Source: Segatella hominis
Lineage (GTDB): Bacteria; Bacteroidota; Bacteroidia; Bacteroidales; Bacteroidaceae
NCBI RefSeq assembly: GCF_004535825.1
Contig: NZ_SGVY01000001.1
Coordinates: 1-64,000 of the forward strand
Reading direction: 5' to 3'
Length of the DNA: 64,000 nt
The translations under genes were made by a program, and so were the position numbers. Of the stretch, positions 1-9,573 are shown piece by piece (position 1 is the stretch's first letter; each line of letters opens with the position of its first letter). Under the pieces are notes generated by a model. That model was not told the DNA's origin, made no database searches, and saw nothing but the letters and a program-made list of their open reading frames with translations.

Positions 1-221
1 CCTCCGAAGGATGGTAATATTCCAGATTTCAACATTTCAAAGATCGATATTTGCCCTTTTCGGGCCTATCAGAGAAGCTTTCGGCTCTTTCATGGCAATT
101 TCTCGAAAGATATTCACCAGCGGAGCCAATTGCTATGTTTCACTCAGAATGACCACACTGGTCATGCTGGATTCAAAATATGCCCCCTTTTTAAAGTGGG
201 CTCACTAATTATTTATAAGGT
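1..221. other. left-edge spacer without a supported gene
   Basis: No coding region is supported here. One plus-strand frame is open from base 1, but its codon use and translation resemble nothing recognisable and it has no visible start. Short palindromes are present, one around 168 (TGACCACACTGGTCA-like) and a GCCC/GGGC pair near 182-201 that could be a weak hairpin. The spacer ends in TTATAAGGT immediately before the ATG at 222, a leader style seen before several other genes in this window. No clear TAnnTTTG promoter was seen, so the receptor promoter may lie to the left. Confidence 0.4.
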
Positions 222-3200
222 ATGCAAAAAAAATTGCATTTACTCTTTGCCTTGCTGATTTTCTTCGTATCACAGGCAATGGCTCAGATTACCACATCAA
301 GTCTGAGTGGTAAGATTACTGCCAACAATGAGGACGTCATTGGTGCTACCATCAGAGTGACCCATGAACCTTCCGGTACTGTTTATGGAGCAACCACCAA
401 TGCCAATGGCCGTTACTCTATCCAGGGTTTGCAACCTGGTGGTCCTTACAAAGTGGAAGTTTCCTACATCGGTTACTCTTCTAAGGTTTTGAAGGGTGTA
501 AACTTACCTTTGGGACAAAACACCGTATTGGACGAAACGCTCAAAGAGAATGCCGAGTTGCTCGAAGAAGTTGTTGTATCTGCTTCCCGCAACAACAACA
601 TGCGTACAGACCGCGCTGGTGCTACTACCAGTATCAACGCCGGACAGATTGAGAGCATTCCTACCGTGAGCCGTAGCATGAACGACATCTTGAAGTTGAC
701 TCCACAGGGAGCCCACATTGGCAATGGTTTTGCTGTGGGTGGTGGTAATTACCGCCAGAGTTACGTGACTGTCGATGGTGCTGCATTCAACAATGCTTTC
801 GGGCTCGGCGGCAATCTTCCTGGTAACGGTTCACCAATCTCTCTGGATGCATTGGATCAGGTATCCGTATCTTCCTCTCCATACGATGTACGTCTGAGCG
901 GATTTACAGGAGGTGCCATCAGTGCAGTTACCAAGCGAGGTACCAATCAATTTAAGGGTACAGCCTATATGTACACCACCAACTCTCATCTCCGTGGCGA
1001 CAAGGTTTCCGACTACCAGTTGAACCGTCTCCAGTCTCACTCTACCACATGGGGAGCCAGTTTTGGAGGTCCTATCATTAAGGACAAACTCTTCTTCTTT
1101 GCGAATGGTGAATATCAGGCAAACATCTCAGCCGGTCCTTCAGGTACTGCCCGAATGAGTGCTACCGACGCTTGGAAGCCAAACTCAGGTACCGTACACC
1201 GTCCTTTGCAGAGCGACATGGAGAATATGCTCCAGTTCCTCCAGAGCAAGTATGGTTACAACCCAGGTCGCTACCAGGGTTATTCTCTCGACACACCTTC
1301 TTACAAGTTCCTGGCTCGTTTAGACTGGAATATCAACAAGTTTAACAAGGTGAACCTCCGCTTCTCCAGAAGCCACGACAAGGATTCCAACAGTCCTTCC
1401 AGTTCTACCACTCCATTCAAGGATACAGAGATTTATCCTGGTGGAACAACTGATGGCATCACTATGACAAACGGAAAGTCACAGTCTGGCCGTACAGCCA
1501 ACTCAGGTCTTTATTTCGAAAGTGCCCGTTACTATCAGGAAAAGAACTTTACCTCTGTAGCAGGTGAATGGAACTCTAAATGGGGTGGATGGAACAACAC
1601 CCTTCGCTTGACATACTCTTATCAAGATGAGCCTCGTACCTATCTGGGAGGTATTTTCCCAACAGTGGATATTCTGAAGGATGGTGCATACTACATGGGC
1701 TTGGGTCCAGACCCATTCACAGAGGGTAACCTCCGTCAGGTGAAGACATTCGTGGCTACCGATGAAGCAACATGGGCAGTAGGCATCCAGAATTTCATCG
1801 CCGGTGTGCAGTATGAGACCAACGAGGCTACCAATGGATTCGGTGCCGCTTCAGCAGGTTACTATGTATATTCTTCTCCAGAAGACTTCATGGCAGGTGG
1901 AAAGCCAGCTGCATACGGTATCACCTTCCCTATGGATGGCAGCGACCAGTTCTTGGCTAAGATGAAATACAACCAGTTCTCTGCTTACGTTCAGGACCAG
2001 ATCAATTTCTCTGACCGTTTCCGCCTCACCGCAGGTTTGCGATTTGAGTTGCCTATCTATCCTGAGTTGAAGAACAACTACAATGCAGCTTTCGGTGCAT
2101 TGAAGTACAGAGCCAACGACGGCAAGTATTATAGCTACAATACAGACCAGTTGCCAGACGCAAATATAACCGTTTCACCTCGTGTAGGTTTCAATTGGGA
2201 TATTCTTGGCGACCAGAAGCTCGTGCTCCGTGGTGGTACAGGTTACTTCGTAGGTCGTCTGCCATTTGTATGGCTCGTATCTGCAGTGGGTAATGCCGGT
2301 TGTGGTCAATACACCTATTATTATAATAAGGCCAACGAAGCAGCATACGGTCAGCCTAATTTCCATGTAAACCGTGCTGACCAGTTGAAGGACCTCACGA
2401 TTCCTGCAAGTCGTGAGAACGCAGCAGCTCCTTCTACTCCTACCATCATCGACAAGGATTTGAAGATGAATGCAACATGGAAGAGTTCTTTGGCTATTGA
2501 CGCGAAGTTGCCTGGCGGTATTGATTTCTCTGTAGAAGGTATTTACAGCCGTGAATTCAACCCAGCTATTGTAACCAACCTGAACTACTCTTGGGATGGT
2601 GAATCAACCATCACTTTGGCTCCTGGTGATACCCGCCGCTACTACACAGCCAGCGGAAATGGTAACAATCCTTACATGATTACCAATGCAGGTCATAAGG
2701 CATATTACTACTCTATCACCACATCGCTTGCCAAGAGATTTGACTTCGGTCTTAATATCTCTGCATCCTATACCCACTCAAGAGCCCGCTCTTACGGTGA
2801 CGGTATAGGCGACCAGGTTTCTTCTGCATACTACAACAACCGTTATTCTATCAACGGCAATAATGATAAGGAAACTGGTTTGGGTACATACGTAGCTCCT
2901 CATCGTGTGATCGTTTCTGCTTCTTACAAGAAAGACTACGCTAAGCACTTCGGTACAGAGGTAGGTCTTATCTATGAAGGTATGAACTTGGGATATGCTG
3001 GTATTTATAATAGCGCACGCTACTCTTACGTTCTATCTTCAAACGTAGTAAACGACTATGGTTCAAACGGCCTGTTGTACGTTCCTGCTTCACGTCGCGA
3101 CCTCGACGACTGGAACTTTGCAGATGTAAAGGATAAAAATGGTAACGTGACCTACAGTGCAGATGACCAGCGTGATGATTTCTGGGCTTACATCAACCAG

Positions 3201-3554
3201 GATTCTTACCTGAAGGATCGCAAGGGCAGATATACAGAGCGTGGTGGCGCTATCATGCCATGGCACCATCAGTTGGATTTCAAATTCAACCAGAACTTCT
3301 ACCTCAAGGTAGCCGGTCAGAAGAACACCCTGCAGTTTGGTGTTGATATCAAGAACCTGGCTAACCTGCTCCACAGCAGTTGGGGTCTCTACAAGAGCGT
3401 AAACAACACGCAGTTGTTGAAGTACGACTCAAAGACAAAAGCATTCAACTTCCAGAAGAATGGAAAGAACATCTTGGACAAGACTTATACCAATAAGACA
3501 AGTTTCAGTTCTACCTATTCTATCCAGTTCTCTGTAAGATACATATTCAACTAA
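222..3554 (+). CDS. TonB-dependent receptor, Oar-like, with N-terminal carboxypeptidase-regulatory-like domain
   Basis: Outer-membrane beta-barrel of 1110 residues that would import a ligand (or act as a surface adhesin) powered by TonB/ExbBD. A signal peptide covers about residues 1-21 (cleavage after AMA). Residues about 25-105 form a CarboxypepD_reg beta-sandwich (SLSGKITA ... GRYSIQGL), the usual extension of Bacteroidota receptors. A plug domain follows (about 112-240, with VSVSSSPYDVRLSGFTGGAI), then a long barrel rich in alternating aromatic residues, ending in SIQFSVRYIFN with an aromatic near the C-terminus as required for BAM insertion. No SusD-like partner is adjacent, which fits the Oar-like class better than a SusC glycan transporter. 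The start follows TATAAGGT. A strong hairpin terminator lies at 3564-3599. The substrate cannot be read from sequence. Confidence 0.92.
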   Translation: MQKKLHLLFALLIFFVSQAMAQITTSSLSGKITANNEDVIGATIRVTHEPSGTVYGATTNANGRYSIQGLQPGGPYKVEVSYIGYSSKVLKGVNLPLGQNTVLDETLKENAELLEEVVVSASRNNNMRTDRAGATTSINAGQIESIPTVSRSMNDILKLTPQGAHIGNGFAVGGGNYRQSYVTVDGAAFNNAFGLGGNLPGNGSPISLDALDQVSVSSSPYDVRLSGFTGGAISAVTKRGTNQFKGTAYMYTTNSHLRGDKVSDYQLNRLQSHSTTWGASFGGPIIKDKLFFFANGEYQANISAGPSGTARMSATDAWKPNSGTVHRPLQSDMENMLQFLQSKYGYNPGRYQGYSLDTPSYKFLARLDWNINKFNKVNLRFSRSHDKDSNSPSSSTTPFKDTEIYPGGTTDGITMTNGKSQSGRTANSGLYFESARYYQEKNFTSVAGEWNSKWGGWNNTLRLTYSYQDEPRTYLGGIFPTVDILKDGAYYMGLGPDPFTEGNLRQVKTFVATDEATWAVGIQNFIAGVQYETNEATNGFGAASAGYYVYSSPEDFMAGGKPAAYGITFPMDGSDQFLAKMKYNQFSAYVQDQINFSDRFRLTAGLRFELPIYPELKNNYNAAFGALKYRANDGKYYSYNTDQLPDANITVSPRVGFNWDILGDQKLVLRGGTGYFVGRLPFVWLVSAVGNAGCGQYTYYYNKANEAAYGQPNFHVNRADQLKDLTIPASRENAAAPSTPTIIDKDLKMNATWKSSLAIDAKLPGGIDFSVEGIYSREFNPAIVTNLNYSWDGESTITLAPGDTRRYYTASGNGNNPYMITNAGHKAYYYSITTSLAKRFDFGLNISASYTHSRARSYGDGIGDQVSSAYYNNRYSINGNNDKETGLGTYVAPHRVIVSASYKKDYAKHFGTEVGLIYEGMNLGYAGIYNSARYSYVLSSNVVNDYGSNGLLYVPASRRDLDDWNFADVKDKNGNVTYSADDQRDDFWAYINQDSYLKDRKGRYTERGGAIMPWHHQLDFKFNQNFYLKVAGQKNTLQFGVDIKNLANLLHSSWGLYKSVNNTQLLKYDSKTKAFNFQKNGKNILDKTYTNKTSFSSTYSIQFSVRYIFN

Positions 3555-3563
3555 TACAAAAAA

Positions 3564-3599
3564 GAGGGTGTGTCATGGATTATGACACACCCTCTTTTT
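3564..3599 (+). terminator. rho-independent terminator, copy 1 of dispersed hairpin repeat
   Basis: Thirteen-bp perfect stem (GAGGGTGTGTCAT at 3564-3576, its complement at 3582-3594), 5-nt loop, followed by T5. It ends the TonB receptor gene. Nearly the same hairpin recurs at 11265, 18349 and 31876, so it is a repeat family as well as a terminator. Confidence 0.85.
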
Positions 3600-3628
3600 C
3601 GTTTCTTCATATTCTTTTCATCAGTTTT

Positions 3629-3700
3629 TTTCATCGGATAACGCAGAGTTATCGGAACATTCTTACTCCACGGATTACTCACGGATTTTCACGGATTTGG
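3629..3700. repeat. dispersed intergenic repeat B (copy 1)
   Basis: Sequence around CATCGGATAACGCAGAGTTATCGG followed by a CACGGATT/CACGGATTT-rich tail. Related copies follow the same terminator hairpin at about 18396-18427 and 31930-32010. Noncoding; possibly part of one composite element with the hairpin. Confidence 0.6.
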
Positions 3701-3761
3701 CCTTACGGCCATTGGCTAATGCCGTAGCATTCCAGCTTTAGGGGAAACCCATGAGATAAGC

Positions 3762-4436
3762 CTAATATACTCTCGGGCCAAAGATTGTAGTTCCGACGCG
3801 AACCATCGTAGAGCCATGCTGGACAGCCAACTGGTAGTCGTGGCTCATTCCCCAGCTTCGCTCGCAGAAAGCAGGACAGTCAGCGAAGTACTTAGCCTTC
3901 ACCTCATCAAAGAAACGAGCAGCCGTATCAAACTCGCTGGCAATCTGATGCTGGTCATCGACATGAGATGCCATCATCATCAGACCACAAATCTGCACGT
4001 TCTTCATCTCTTTCCACTCACCTTCCTCCAAGAGTTGACGGCAGGCATCGAGCGTTAAGCCATACTTGGTTTCTTCCGCAGCGATATGCAGTTCAAGCAA
4101 CACCTTTATCACCCGATCGTGCTTGGCAGCCTGCTTGTTGATTTCCTTCAGCAGTTTCAGGCTATCCACAGCCTCAATCATAGCGATGTAAGGAGCGATG
4201 TACTTCACCTTATTGGTTTGAAGATGACCGATGAAATGCCACTCAATATCCTTAGGCAGCGACTCCACCTTACGAGACAGTTCCTGTTCATGGCTTTCAC
4301 CAAAGACACGCTGTCCCTCTTCATAAGCAGCCTCGATATATTCGTTGGGATGAAACTTGCTGATGGCAACGAGGCGAACGCCTTCTGGCAAGAGTCCGAG
4401 AACTTCCCGGAGATTTCCCTTTACGTCATATTCCAT
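3762..4436 (-). CDS. YggS/PLPBP-family pyridoxal-phosphate homeostasis protein
   Basis: Single-domain alanine-racemase-N fold protein of 224 residues, the normal size for YggS/YBL036C. The family binds PLP and buffers vitamin B6 and amino-acid pools; it has no established enzymatic activity. The PLP lysine is in VAISKFHP (K27). Other family marks are FGESHEQEL, EWHFIGHLQTNKVKY, MMMASH and the C-terminal VRVGTTIFGPR. Its ATG directly abuts the stop codon of the DUF4494 gene upstream, so the two are almost certainly co-transcribed and translationally coupled, a pairing common in Bacteroidota. Confidence 0.93.
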   Translation of the reverse strand: MEYDVKGNLREVLGLLPEGVRLVAISKFHPNEYIEAAYEEGQRVFGESHEQELSRKVESLPKDIEWHFIGHLQTNKVKYIAPYIAMIEAVDSLKLLKEINKQAAKHDRVIKVLLELHIAAEETKYGLTLDACRQLLEEGEWKEMKNVQICGLMMMASHVDDQHQIASEFDTAARFFDEVKAKYFADCPAFCERSWGMSHDYQLAVQHGSTMVRVGTTIFGPRVY

Positions 4437-4940
4437 TTACTTATTCTCCTGTTCGTATTCAGGAACATCATTCTTCTCCTCTTTTTTCTCAGAAGCAGCC
4501 TGATGTTCAAAGACATCCATGATAGGAGTCTCGTTGATACCGATTGTATCGTAATCAATCATCGTCTTGCCCATCACCTCATCGATGTATCTCAAGGCAC
4601 GAGCAAGCGACTTAGCCTGTACGAGGTAAACCACGTTGGTACGCTTTTCCTTATCACTCTTATCATCAATGGTGATAAACTGGAGTTTGGCTCTATACCA
4701 TTTGTCATCATCATCCACATCGCTGAAGAAAATCTCACCGAAGGCAGACTTGGTGATGCCGGAAACGTGGAATTCACCGCTCACATAGACAGACATCTCA
4801 TCGATGATACTGCTTTCAGCCTCTGTAAAACTCAACGCATCCACTACATAGGTTTCAGATACCACTTTCTCGGTACCATCTTCCTGAGTCTTCTGATATT
4901 TTACCTTGGTAGTAAACCAAGTACCTGTTCTTGATCTCAT
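4437..4940 (-). CDS. DUF4494 domain-containing protein
   Basis: Soluble protein of 167 residues with no signal peptide. The N-terminal three quarters (TGTWFTTKVKYQKTQEDG ... VDALSFTEAE ... GEIFFSD ... WYRAKLQFI ... VYLVQAKSLARAL) match the DUF4494 pattern, a Bacteroidota family without assigned function; the C-terminus is acidic and low-complexity (EKKEEKNDVPEYEQE). It is first in a two-gene unit with the YggS-like gene. A minus-strand TAACTTTG at 4998-5005 with CTTG 20 nt upstream is a fair promoter. The leader contains AAGGTAT before the ATG. Confidence 0.85.
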   Translation of the reverse strand: MRSRTGTWFTTKVKYQKTQEDGTEKVVSETYVVDALSFTEAESSIIDEMSVYVSGEFHVSGITKSAFGEIFFSDVDDDDKWYRAKLQFITIDDKSDKEKRTNVVYLVQAKSLARALRYIDEVMGKTMIDYDTIGINETPIMDVFEHQAASEKKEEKNDVPEYEQENK

Positions 4941-4997
4941 AATATACCTTACTATTTATATAACATTATAAATCCCGTTAATACGGAAAAAACAATG

Positions 4998-5028
4998 CAA
5001 AGTTATAAAAAAGAAAACAAATAAGCAA
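4998..5028 (-). promoter_or_regulatory. Bacteroidota-type promoter for DUF4494-yggS unit
   Basis: Minus-strand TAACTTTG (-7 element, 4998-5005) with TTG at 5026-5028, spacing 20 nt, matching TTTG-N19-TAnnTTTG except for one base. Confidence 0.6.
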
Positions 5029-5099
5029 GATTCATAAGCGTTTTTTATGAAAAAACTAAAAATCTTTAGCTATCTTTCTCCATTTTCGCCGAAATTGAT

Positions 5100-5107
5100 T
5101 ACCTTTG
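5100..5107 (+). promoter_or_regulatory. -7 promoter element of aminotransferase gene
   Basis: TACCTTTG matches TAnnTTTG; no good -33 TTTG. Transcription would start near 5114, compatible with either candidate ATG (5139 or 5193). Confidence 0.55.
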
Positions 5108-5138
5108 CATCCAAATGTAGAAATGCCAACATCATCCG

Positions 5139-6404
5139 ATGGAAGATAAGGCGAATTTCACATATCAAAAGTTCATAAAAGAAAGAAATAAGATGCCTGA
5201 AATTTCAGTACGCGGTATCGAAATGCCAGAGTCACCAATCAGAAAGTTGGCTCCTTTGGCTGCCGCAGCAAAAAAACGTGGGGTTAAGGTGTATCACCTC
5301 AACATCGGTCAGCCTGACCTTCCTACACCTCAATGCGGTCTGGATGCATTGAAGCACATAGACCGTACCATCCTGGAATATTCTCCAAGCCAGGGTTACC
5401 TGAGCTATAGAGAGAAGTTAGTGGATTACTACAAGAAATTCAATATCAACGTAACTGCCGATGATATCATCATTACATCGGGAGGTTCTGAGGCTGTGCT
5501 CTTCTCATTCATGAGCTGCCTGAACCCTGGCGACGAGATTATCGTGCCAGAACCAGCTTACGCCAACTATATGGCATTTGCCATCTCTGCGGGTGCCAAG
5601 ATTCGCACCATCGCCACCACCATCGAGGAAGGTTTCTCCTTGCCTAAGGTGGAGAAGTTTGAGGAACTCATCAATGAGCGCACCCGTGCCATTCTGATCT
5701 GCAACCCAAACAACCCAACCGGTTACCTCTATACCCGACGTGAGATGAACCAGATTCGCGACCTCGTAAAGAAGTATGATCTCTATCTCTTCTCTGATGA
5801 GGTTTACCGCGAATACATCTATACCGGTAGTCCTTACATCAGTGCCATGCACTTGGAGGGTATCGAACAGAATACCGTGCTCATCGACTCTGTATCCAAG
5901 CGTTACAGCGAGTGTGGTATCCGTGTTGGTGCCTTGATTACCAAGAATGCAGAGATTCGCAAGGCCGTGATGAAATTCTGTCAGGCCCGTCTCTCTCCTC
6001 CACTGATTGGTCAGATTGTGGCAGAAGCATCTCTTGATGCACCAGAGGAGTATTATCGCGATGTCTATGATGAGTACGTAGAGCGCCGTAAGTGCCTGAT
6101 TGATGGACTCAACCGCATTCCTGGTGTCTATTCTCCTATCCCAATGGGAGCCTTCTATACCGTAGCCAAGTTGCCTATCGATGATTCTGACAAGTTCTGT
6201 CGCTGGTGTCTTGAGGAATTTGAATACGAGGGCGAGACCGTGATGATGGCCCCAGCCTCTGGTTTCTATACCACTCCGGGAGCAGGTCGCAATCAGGTAC
6301 GTATGGCTTATGTGCTGAAGAAGCACGACTTGGAGCGTGCTCTCCTCGTCTTGGCAAAAGCTTTGGAGGCTTATCCAGGAAGAGTAGAAGATGAAGGACT
6401 TTGA
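5139..6404 (+). CDS. class I/II PLP-dependent aminotransferase
   Basis: Fold-type I aminotransferase of the aspartate/aromatic/alanine group, 421 residues from 5139. An equally credible start is the ATG at 5193, preceded by an A-rich GAAAGAAATAAG and giving 403 residues beginning MPEISVRGIEMPESPIRKL. Family features are NIGQPDLPTPQ, SGGSEAVLFSF, CNPNNPTGYLYTRREM, FSDEVYREY and the Schiff-base lysine in DSVSKRYSECG (K254 from the first ATG). The arginine in NQVRMAYV is the usual carboxylate clamp. Substrate is not readable. The downstream permease starts 18 nt after the stop, so they probably share a transcript. Confidence 0.9.
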   Translation: MEDKANFTYQKFIKERNKMPEISVRGIEMPESPIRKLAPLAAAAKKRGVKVYHLNIGQPDLPTPQCGLDALKHIDRTILEYSPSQGYLSYREKLVDYYKKFNINVTADDIIITSGGSEAVLFSFMSCLNPGDEIIVPEPAYANYMAFAISAGAKIRTIATTIEEGFSLPKVEKFEELINERTRAILICNPNNPTGYLYTRREMNQIRDLVKKYDLYLFSDEVYREYIYTGSPYISAMHLEGIEQNTVLIDSVSKRYSECGIRVGALITKNAEIRKAVMKFCQARLSPPLIGQIVAEASLDAPEEYYRDVYDEYVERRKCLIDGLNRIPGVYSPIPMGAFYTVAKLPIDDSDKFCRWCLEEFEYEGETVMMAPASGFYTTPGAGRNQVRMAYVLKKHDLERALLVLAKALEAYPGRVEDEGL

Positions 6405-6422
6405 TAATTACAAAAGAAAAAT

Positions 6423-7670
6423 ATGAATTTTCCTCTATTTATAGCAAAGAGATTATATAGTGAACAGGGCGACAAACGTAAAGTTTCTCGCCCTGCTATT
6501 CATATTGCCACAGCTGGTGTTGCCATCGGGTTGGCTGTGATGATTGTCTCTGTATGTGTGGTATTAGGCTTCAAACATACCATCCGCGACAAGGTGATCG
6601 GTTTCGGCAGCCATATCCAGGTGGCTGACTTCATGACCCTCCAGCAGATGAACCAATACCCTGTGGTGATGGACGACTCGATGATGACAGTCCTCAAGAA
6701 GGCACCGGGCGTGAAACACATACAGCGATTTGCCATGAAAGAGGGTATTCTGAAAACTGACAATGACTTCTTAGGCGTTGGATTCAAAGGTGTAGGACCG
6801 GAATTCGACTCTACGTTCATCCACCAGAACATGGTGGAAGGAAGCATTCCTAAGTTTGATGACAAAGCAAGCCACAACCAGATTCTCGTCTCCCAGCTGA
6901 TGGCAGATAAGTTGGGACTGAAGACCGGACAGCGCATCTTCGCCTATTTCATCGACAATAACGGCGTGAGAACCAGACGGTTTACCATCTCAGGCATTTA
7001 TCAGACCAATCTGAAGAAGTTTGACGAAATCATGGTCTATACCGACCTCTATACTGCCGTGAAACTCAACGGATGGGAAGAAGACCAGGCAAGTGGCGCC
7101 GAGATTACCGTCAAAGACTTCAACCAGTTACAGACAACAGAAGACTACTATGTGAAGAACGTCAACCGCACGGTGGACCGTTATGGAGAAACCTACAGTA
7201 GCGGAACCATCAAGAATCTGAACCCACAGATATTCCAGTGGCTCGACCTGATGGACCTGAATGTATGGGTAATCTTAGGTCTGATGTTAGCCGTAGCAGG
7301 TGTCACAATGATCAGCGGATTGCTGATTATCATCTTAGAGCGCACTTCCATGATAGGCGTGATGAAGGCATTGGGCGCCCGCAACAAAACGATCCGCCAT
7401 ACCTTCCTCTGGTTTGCCGTGTTTATCATCAGCAAGGGCCTTGTTTTCGGAAACCTAATAGCATTGTCTATTTTGGCCATCCAGAAACATACCGGACTCA
7501 TCAAGTTGGATGCCCAGACCTACTATGTCAGTACAGTACCAGTGGAATTCAACTGGCTGTTCATCGTAGCACTCAATGCCGCTACCCTCCTGATCTGTGT
7601 CTTCATGCTGGTAGCTCCAAGCTATTTGATTTCCCATATCCATCCAGCCAAGAGCATGAGATATGAGTAA
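6423..7670 (+). CDS. ABC transporter permease, LolC/LolE (FtsX-domain) type
   Basis: Inner-membrane permease of 415 residues. A first transmembrane helix at about 24-46 is followed by a large periplasmic MacB_PCD-like domain (about 50-270) and three C-terminal helices forming an FtsX domain (about 280-305, 325-350, 375-400; MISGLLIIILERTSMIGVMKALGARN is the typical cytoplasmic coupling segment). This architecture is that of lipoprotein-releasing permeases. No ATPase partner is adjacent, so the LolD-type ATPase must be elsewhere if this is a Lol protein. The start ATG follows AAAAGAAAAAT. Confidence 0.85.
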   Translation: MNFPLFIAKRLYSEQGDKRKVSRPAIHIATAGVAIGLAVMIVSVCVVLGFKHTIRDKVIGFGSHIQVADFMTLQQMNQYPVVMDDSMMTVLKKAPGVKHIQRFAMKEGILKTDNDFLGVGFKGVGPEFDSTFIHQNMVEGSIPKFDDKASHNQILVSQLMADKLGLKTGQRIFAYFIDNNGVRTRRFTISGIYQTNLKKFDEIMVYTDLYTAVKLNGWEEDQASGAEITVKDFNQLQTTEDYYVKNVNRTVDRYGETYSSGTIKNLNPQIFQWLDLMDLNVWVILGLMLAVAGVTMISGLLIIILERTSMIGVMKALGARNKTIRHTFLWFAVFIISKGLVFGNLIALSILAIQKHTGLIKLDAQTYYVSTVPVEFNWLFIVALNAATLLICVFMLVAPSYLISHIHPAKSMRYE

Positions 7671-7791
7671 GAAAAAAAATCAGATATTCCATAATTACTC
7701 TCATTTGCTTGTATTATTTATTAAAATGAGGGCAATTATGGAATAAAACTACACTTTTTTTATCCGTTTTGGAAATTTGTGCACATTTTTT

Positions 7792-7822
7792 TTTGTACTG
7801 TGCAGAAATTATGGTATCTTTG
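7792..7822 (+). promoter_or_regulatory. exact Bacteroidota promoter of acyl-CoA ligase gene
   Basis: TTTG at 7792-7795, 19-nt spacer, TATCTTTG at 7815-7822. The expected start of transcription near 7829 lies downstream of the first possible ATG (7777), which supports the ATG at 7846 as the real start. Confidence 0.8.
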
Positions 7823-7845
7823 CACAAAATTTTGATAATTGTGCA

Positions 7846-9513
7846 ATGAATGCAATACATAGTTTTAACTCGTACATAGAGAAGAGCATCATCAAGAATT
7901 GGCAATTGGACGCACTGACTGATTACAAGGGCACTACATTACAATATCATGATGTTGCAAGAAAGATAGAGAAGCTCCACATCCTGTTTGAGAACAGCGG
8001 TGTGAAGAAAGGCGACAAAATAGCCGTCTGCGGTAGAAACAGCAGTCAGTGGGCAGCAGCTTTTCTGGCGATTGTGACCTACGGCGCAGTAGTCGTACCC
8101 ATTCAAAACGAATTTAAACCAGAGCAGATTCACAATATCGTCAATCACAGCGAGAGTAAGTTGCTTTTCGTAGGCGATGTTGTAGCAACGGAGATCAATA
8201 CAGATGAGATGCCTTCTCTTGAAGGTGTCATTTACCTACCCGATTTCTCACTCGTCCTTTCACGTTCAGAGAAACTGACCTATGCCCGCGAGAATCTCAA
8301 TGCCATTTTTGGTCATAAATATCCGAAGTATTTCCGTCCTGAGCACGTGAAATACCACGTAGATGAGCCAGAGGAATTGGCGATGATCAACTATACCAGC
8401 GGTACTACAGGCTTTTCGAAGGGTGTGATGATTCCTTATCGTGCACTCTGGGGCAACCTGGACTATATGTTGAAGTCCATTGCACCAAGACTCAGCAAAA
8501 ACTGCAACTTTCTGGTATCACTGCCAATGGCACACATGTACGGACTGATGGCAGACGTTATCTTCAGCATGGTAGAAGGTCATCATATTTATTTCCTTAC
8601 CCGTGTGCCAAGTCCTACCCTCATCGCAGAGGCTTTCAAGGAAGTGAAGCCGGAGATTATCTTCGCCGTACCATTGGTGATTGACAAGATTATCAGAAAG
8701 CACATATTCCCATTGATACAGACCAACCGTGTGAGATTGCTGATGAATATGCCAGTAATCAACAAGCGCATCAAGGAGAAAATCCGCGATTTTGTATTGT
8801 CTGAGTTTGGCGGCAAAGCTTGTCAGGTGGTCGTGGGCGGAGCACCGCTCAACAAGGAAATTGAGAGTTTCCTCACCAACATCGGCTTCCCTATCGCCAT
8901 GGCTTACGGAACCACCGAGACCGCTCCATTCATCACCTTTGCCAATGCAGAAGAATATGTGCCGGGCAGTTGTGGTGTGAGCGTGAACCACCTGGATGTA
9001 AAGGTACTCAGCAAAGATCCGCAAAATGTACCGGGCGAACTGGTATGCAAGGGAATCTGTGTGATGCAGGGATACTACAAGAACCAGGAGGCAACAGATG
9101 CAGTAATCGACCAGGACGGATGGTTTCATACCGGCGACCTTGCCACGATGAGCGAGGACGGACATTTCTACGTCAAGGGCCGCAGCAAGAACATGCTTTT
9201 AGGTCCTAACGGACAGAACATTTATCCAGAAGAGATAGAGGACAAACTCAACTCGATGGCAATGGTGAACGAAAGTATCGTGCTCCAGAAGGGGGACAAA
9301 CTTGTAGGTCTTGTACATCCAGACATGGACGAAGCCAACACGTTGGGATTCACCCAGGAAGATTTAGAGAACATTATGGAACAGAACCGCAAGGAACTGA
9401 ACGAACAAATACCAACATTTGCCAAGTTGTCGCGCATTCAGTTGCACGACCAGGAATTCGAGAAAACAGCAAAGAAATCAATTAAACGATATCTATACCA
9501 GGATGCTATCTAA
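7846..9513 (+). CDS. AMP-binding long-chain acyl-CoA ligase (paralogue 1)
   Basis: Adenylate-forming enzyme of 555 residues that would activate a fatty acid with ATP and CoA. The start at 7846 (MNAIHSFNSYIEK) is chosen because the promoter at 7792-7822 lies inside the 5' extension of the longer frame and because it aligns with the N-terminus of the paralogue at 9574. The P-loop NYTSGTTGFSKGVM is at about 181-194; the A5 motif is YGTTETAPF, A7 GWFHTGDLA, A8 KGRSKNMLL, and the catalytic lysine region KKSIKRYLY is at the C-terminus. It sits 60 nt upstream of a near-identical paralogue, probably in one transcript. Chain length or true acid substrate is unknown. Confidence 0.88.
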   Translation: MNAIHSFNSYIEKSIIKNWQLDALTDYKGTTLQYHDVARKIEKLHILFENSGVKKGDKIAVCGRNSSQWAAAFLAIVTYGAVVVPIQNEFKPEQIHNIVNHSESKLLFVGDVVATEINTDEMPSLEGVIYLPDFSLVLSRSEKLTYARENLNAIFGHKYPKYFRPEHVKYHVDEPEELAMINYTSGTTGFSKGVMIPYRALWGNLDYMLKSIAPRLSKNCNFLVSLPMAHMYGLMADVIFSMVEGHHIYFLTRVPSPTLIAEAFKEVKPEIIFAVPLVIDKIIRKHIFPLIQTNRVRLLMNMPVINKRIKEKIRDFVLSEFGGKACQVVVGGAPLNKEIESFLTNIGFPIAMAYGTTETAPFITFANAEEYVPGSCGVSVNHLDVKVLSKDPQNVPGELVCKGICVMQGYYKNQEATDAVIDQDGWFHTGDLATMSEDGHFYVKGRSKNMLLGPNGQNIYPEEIEDKLNSMAMVNESIVLQKGDKLVGLVHPDMDEANTLGFTQEDLENIMEQNRKELNEQIPTFAKLSRIQLHDQEFEKTAKKSIKRYLYQDAI

Positions 9514-9573
9514 TCCTTTTGCGAAAGGAGCCACGGAGCATGCTGAAATAGATATAGTAAAAGCAAGAAGAGT

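Noticed and set aside
11-208. 65-codon plus-strand frame at the left edge
   Set aside because: No promoter, no family resemblance, overlaps palindromic spacer sequence.
4086-4934. 282-codon plus-strand frame
   Set aside because: Antisense across the abutting yggS-like and DUF4494 genes, both well supported.
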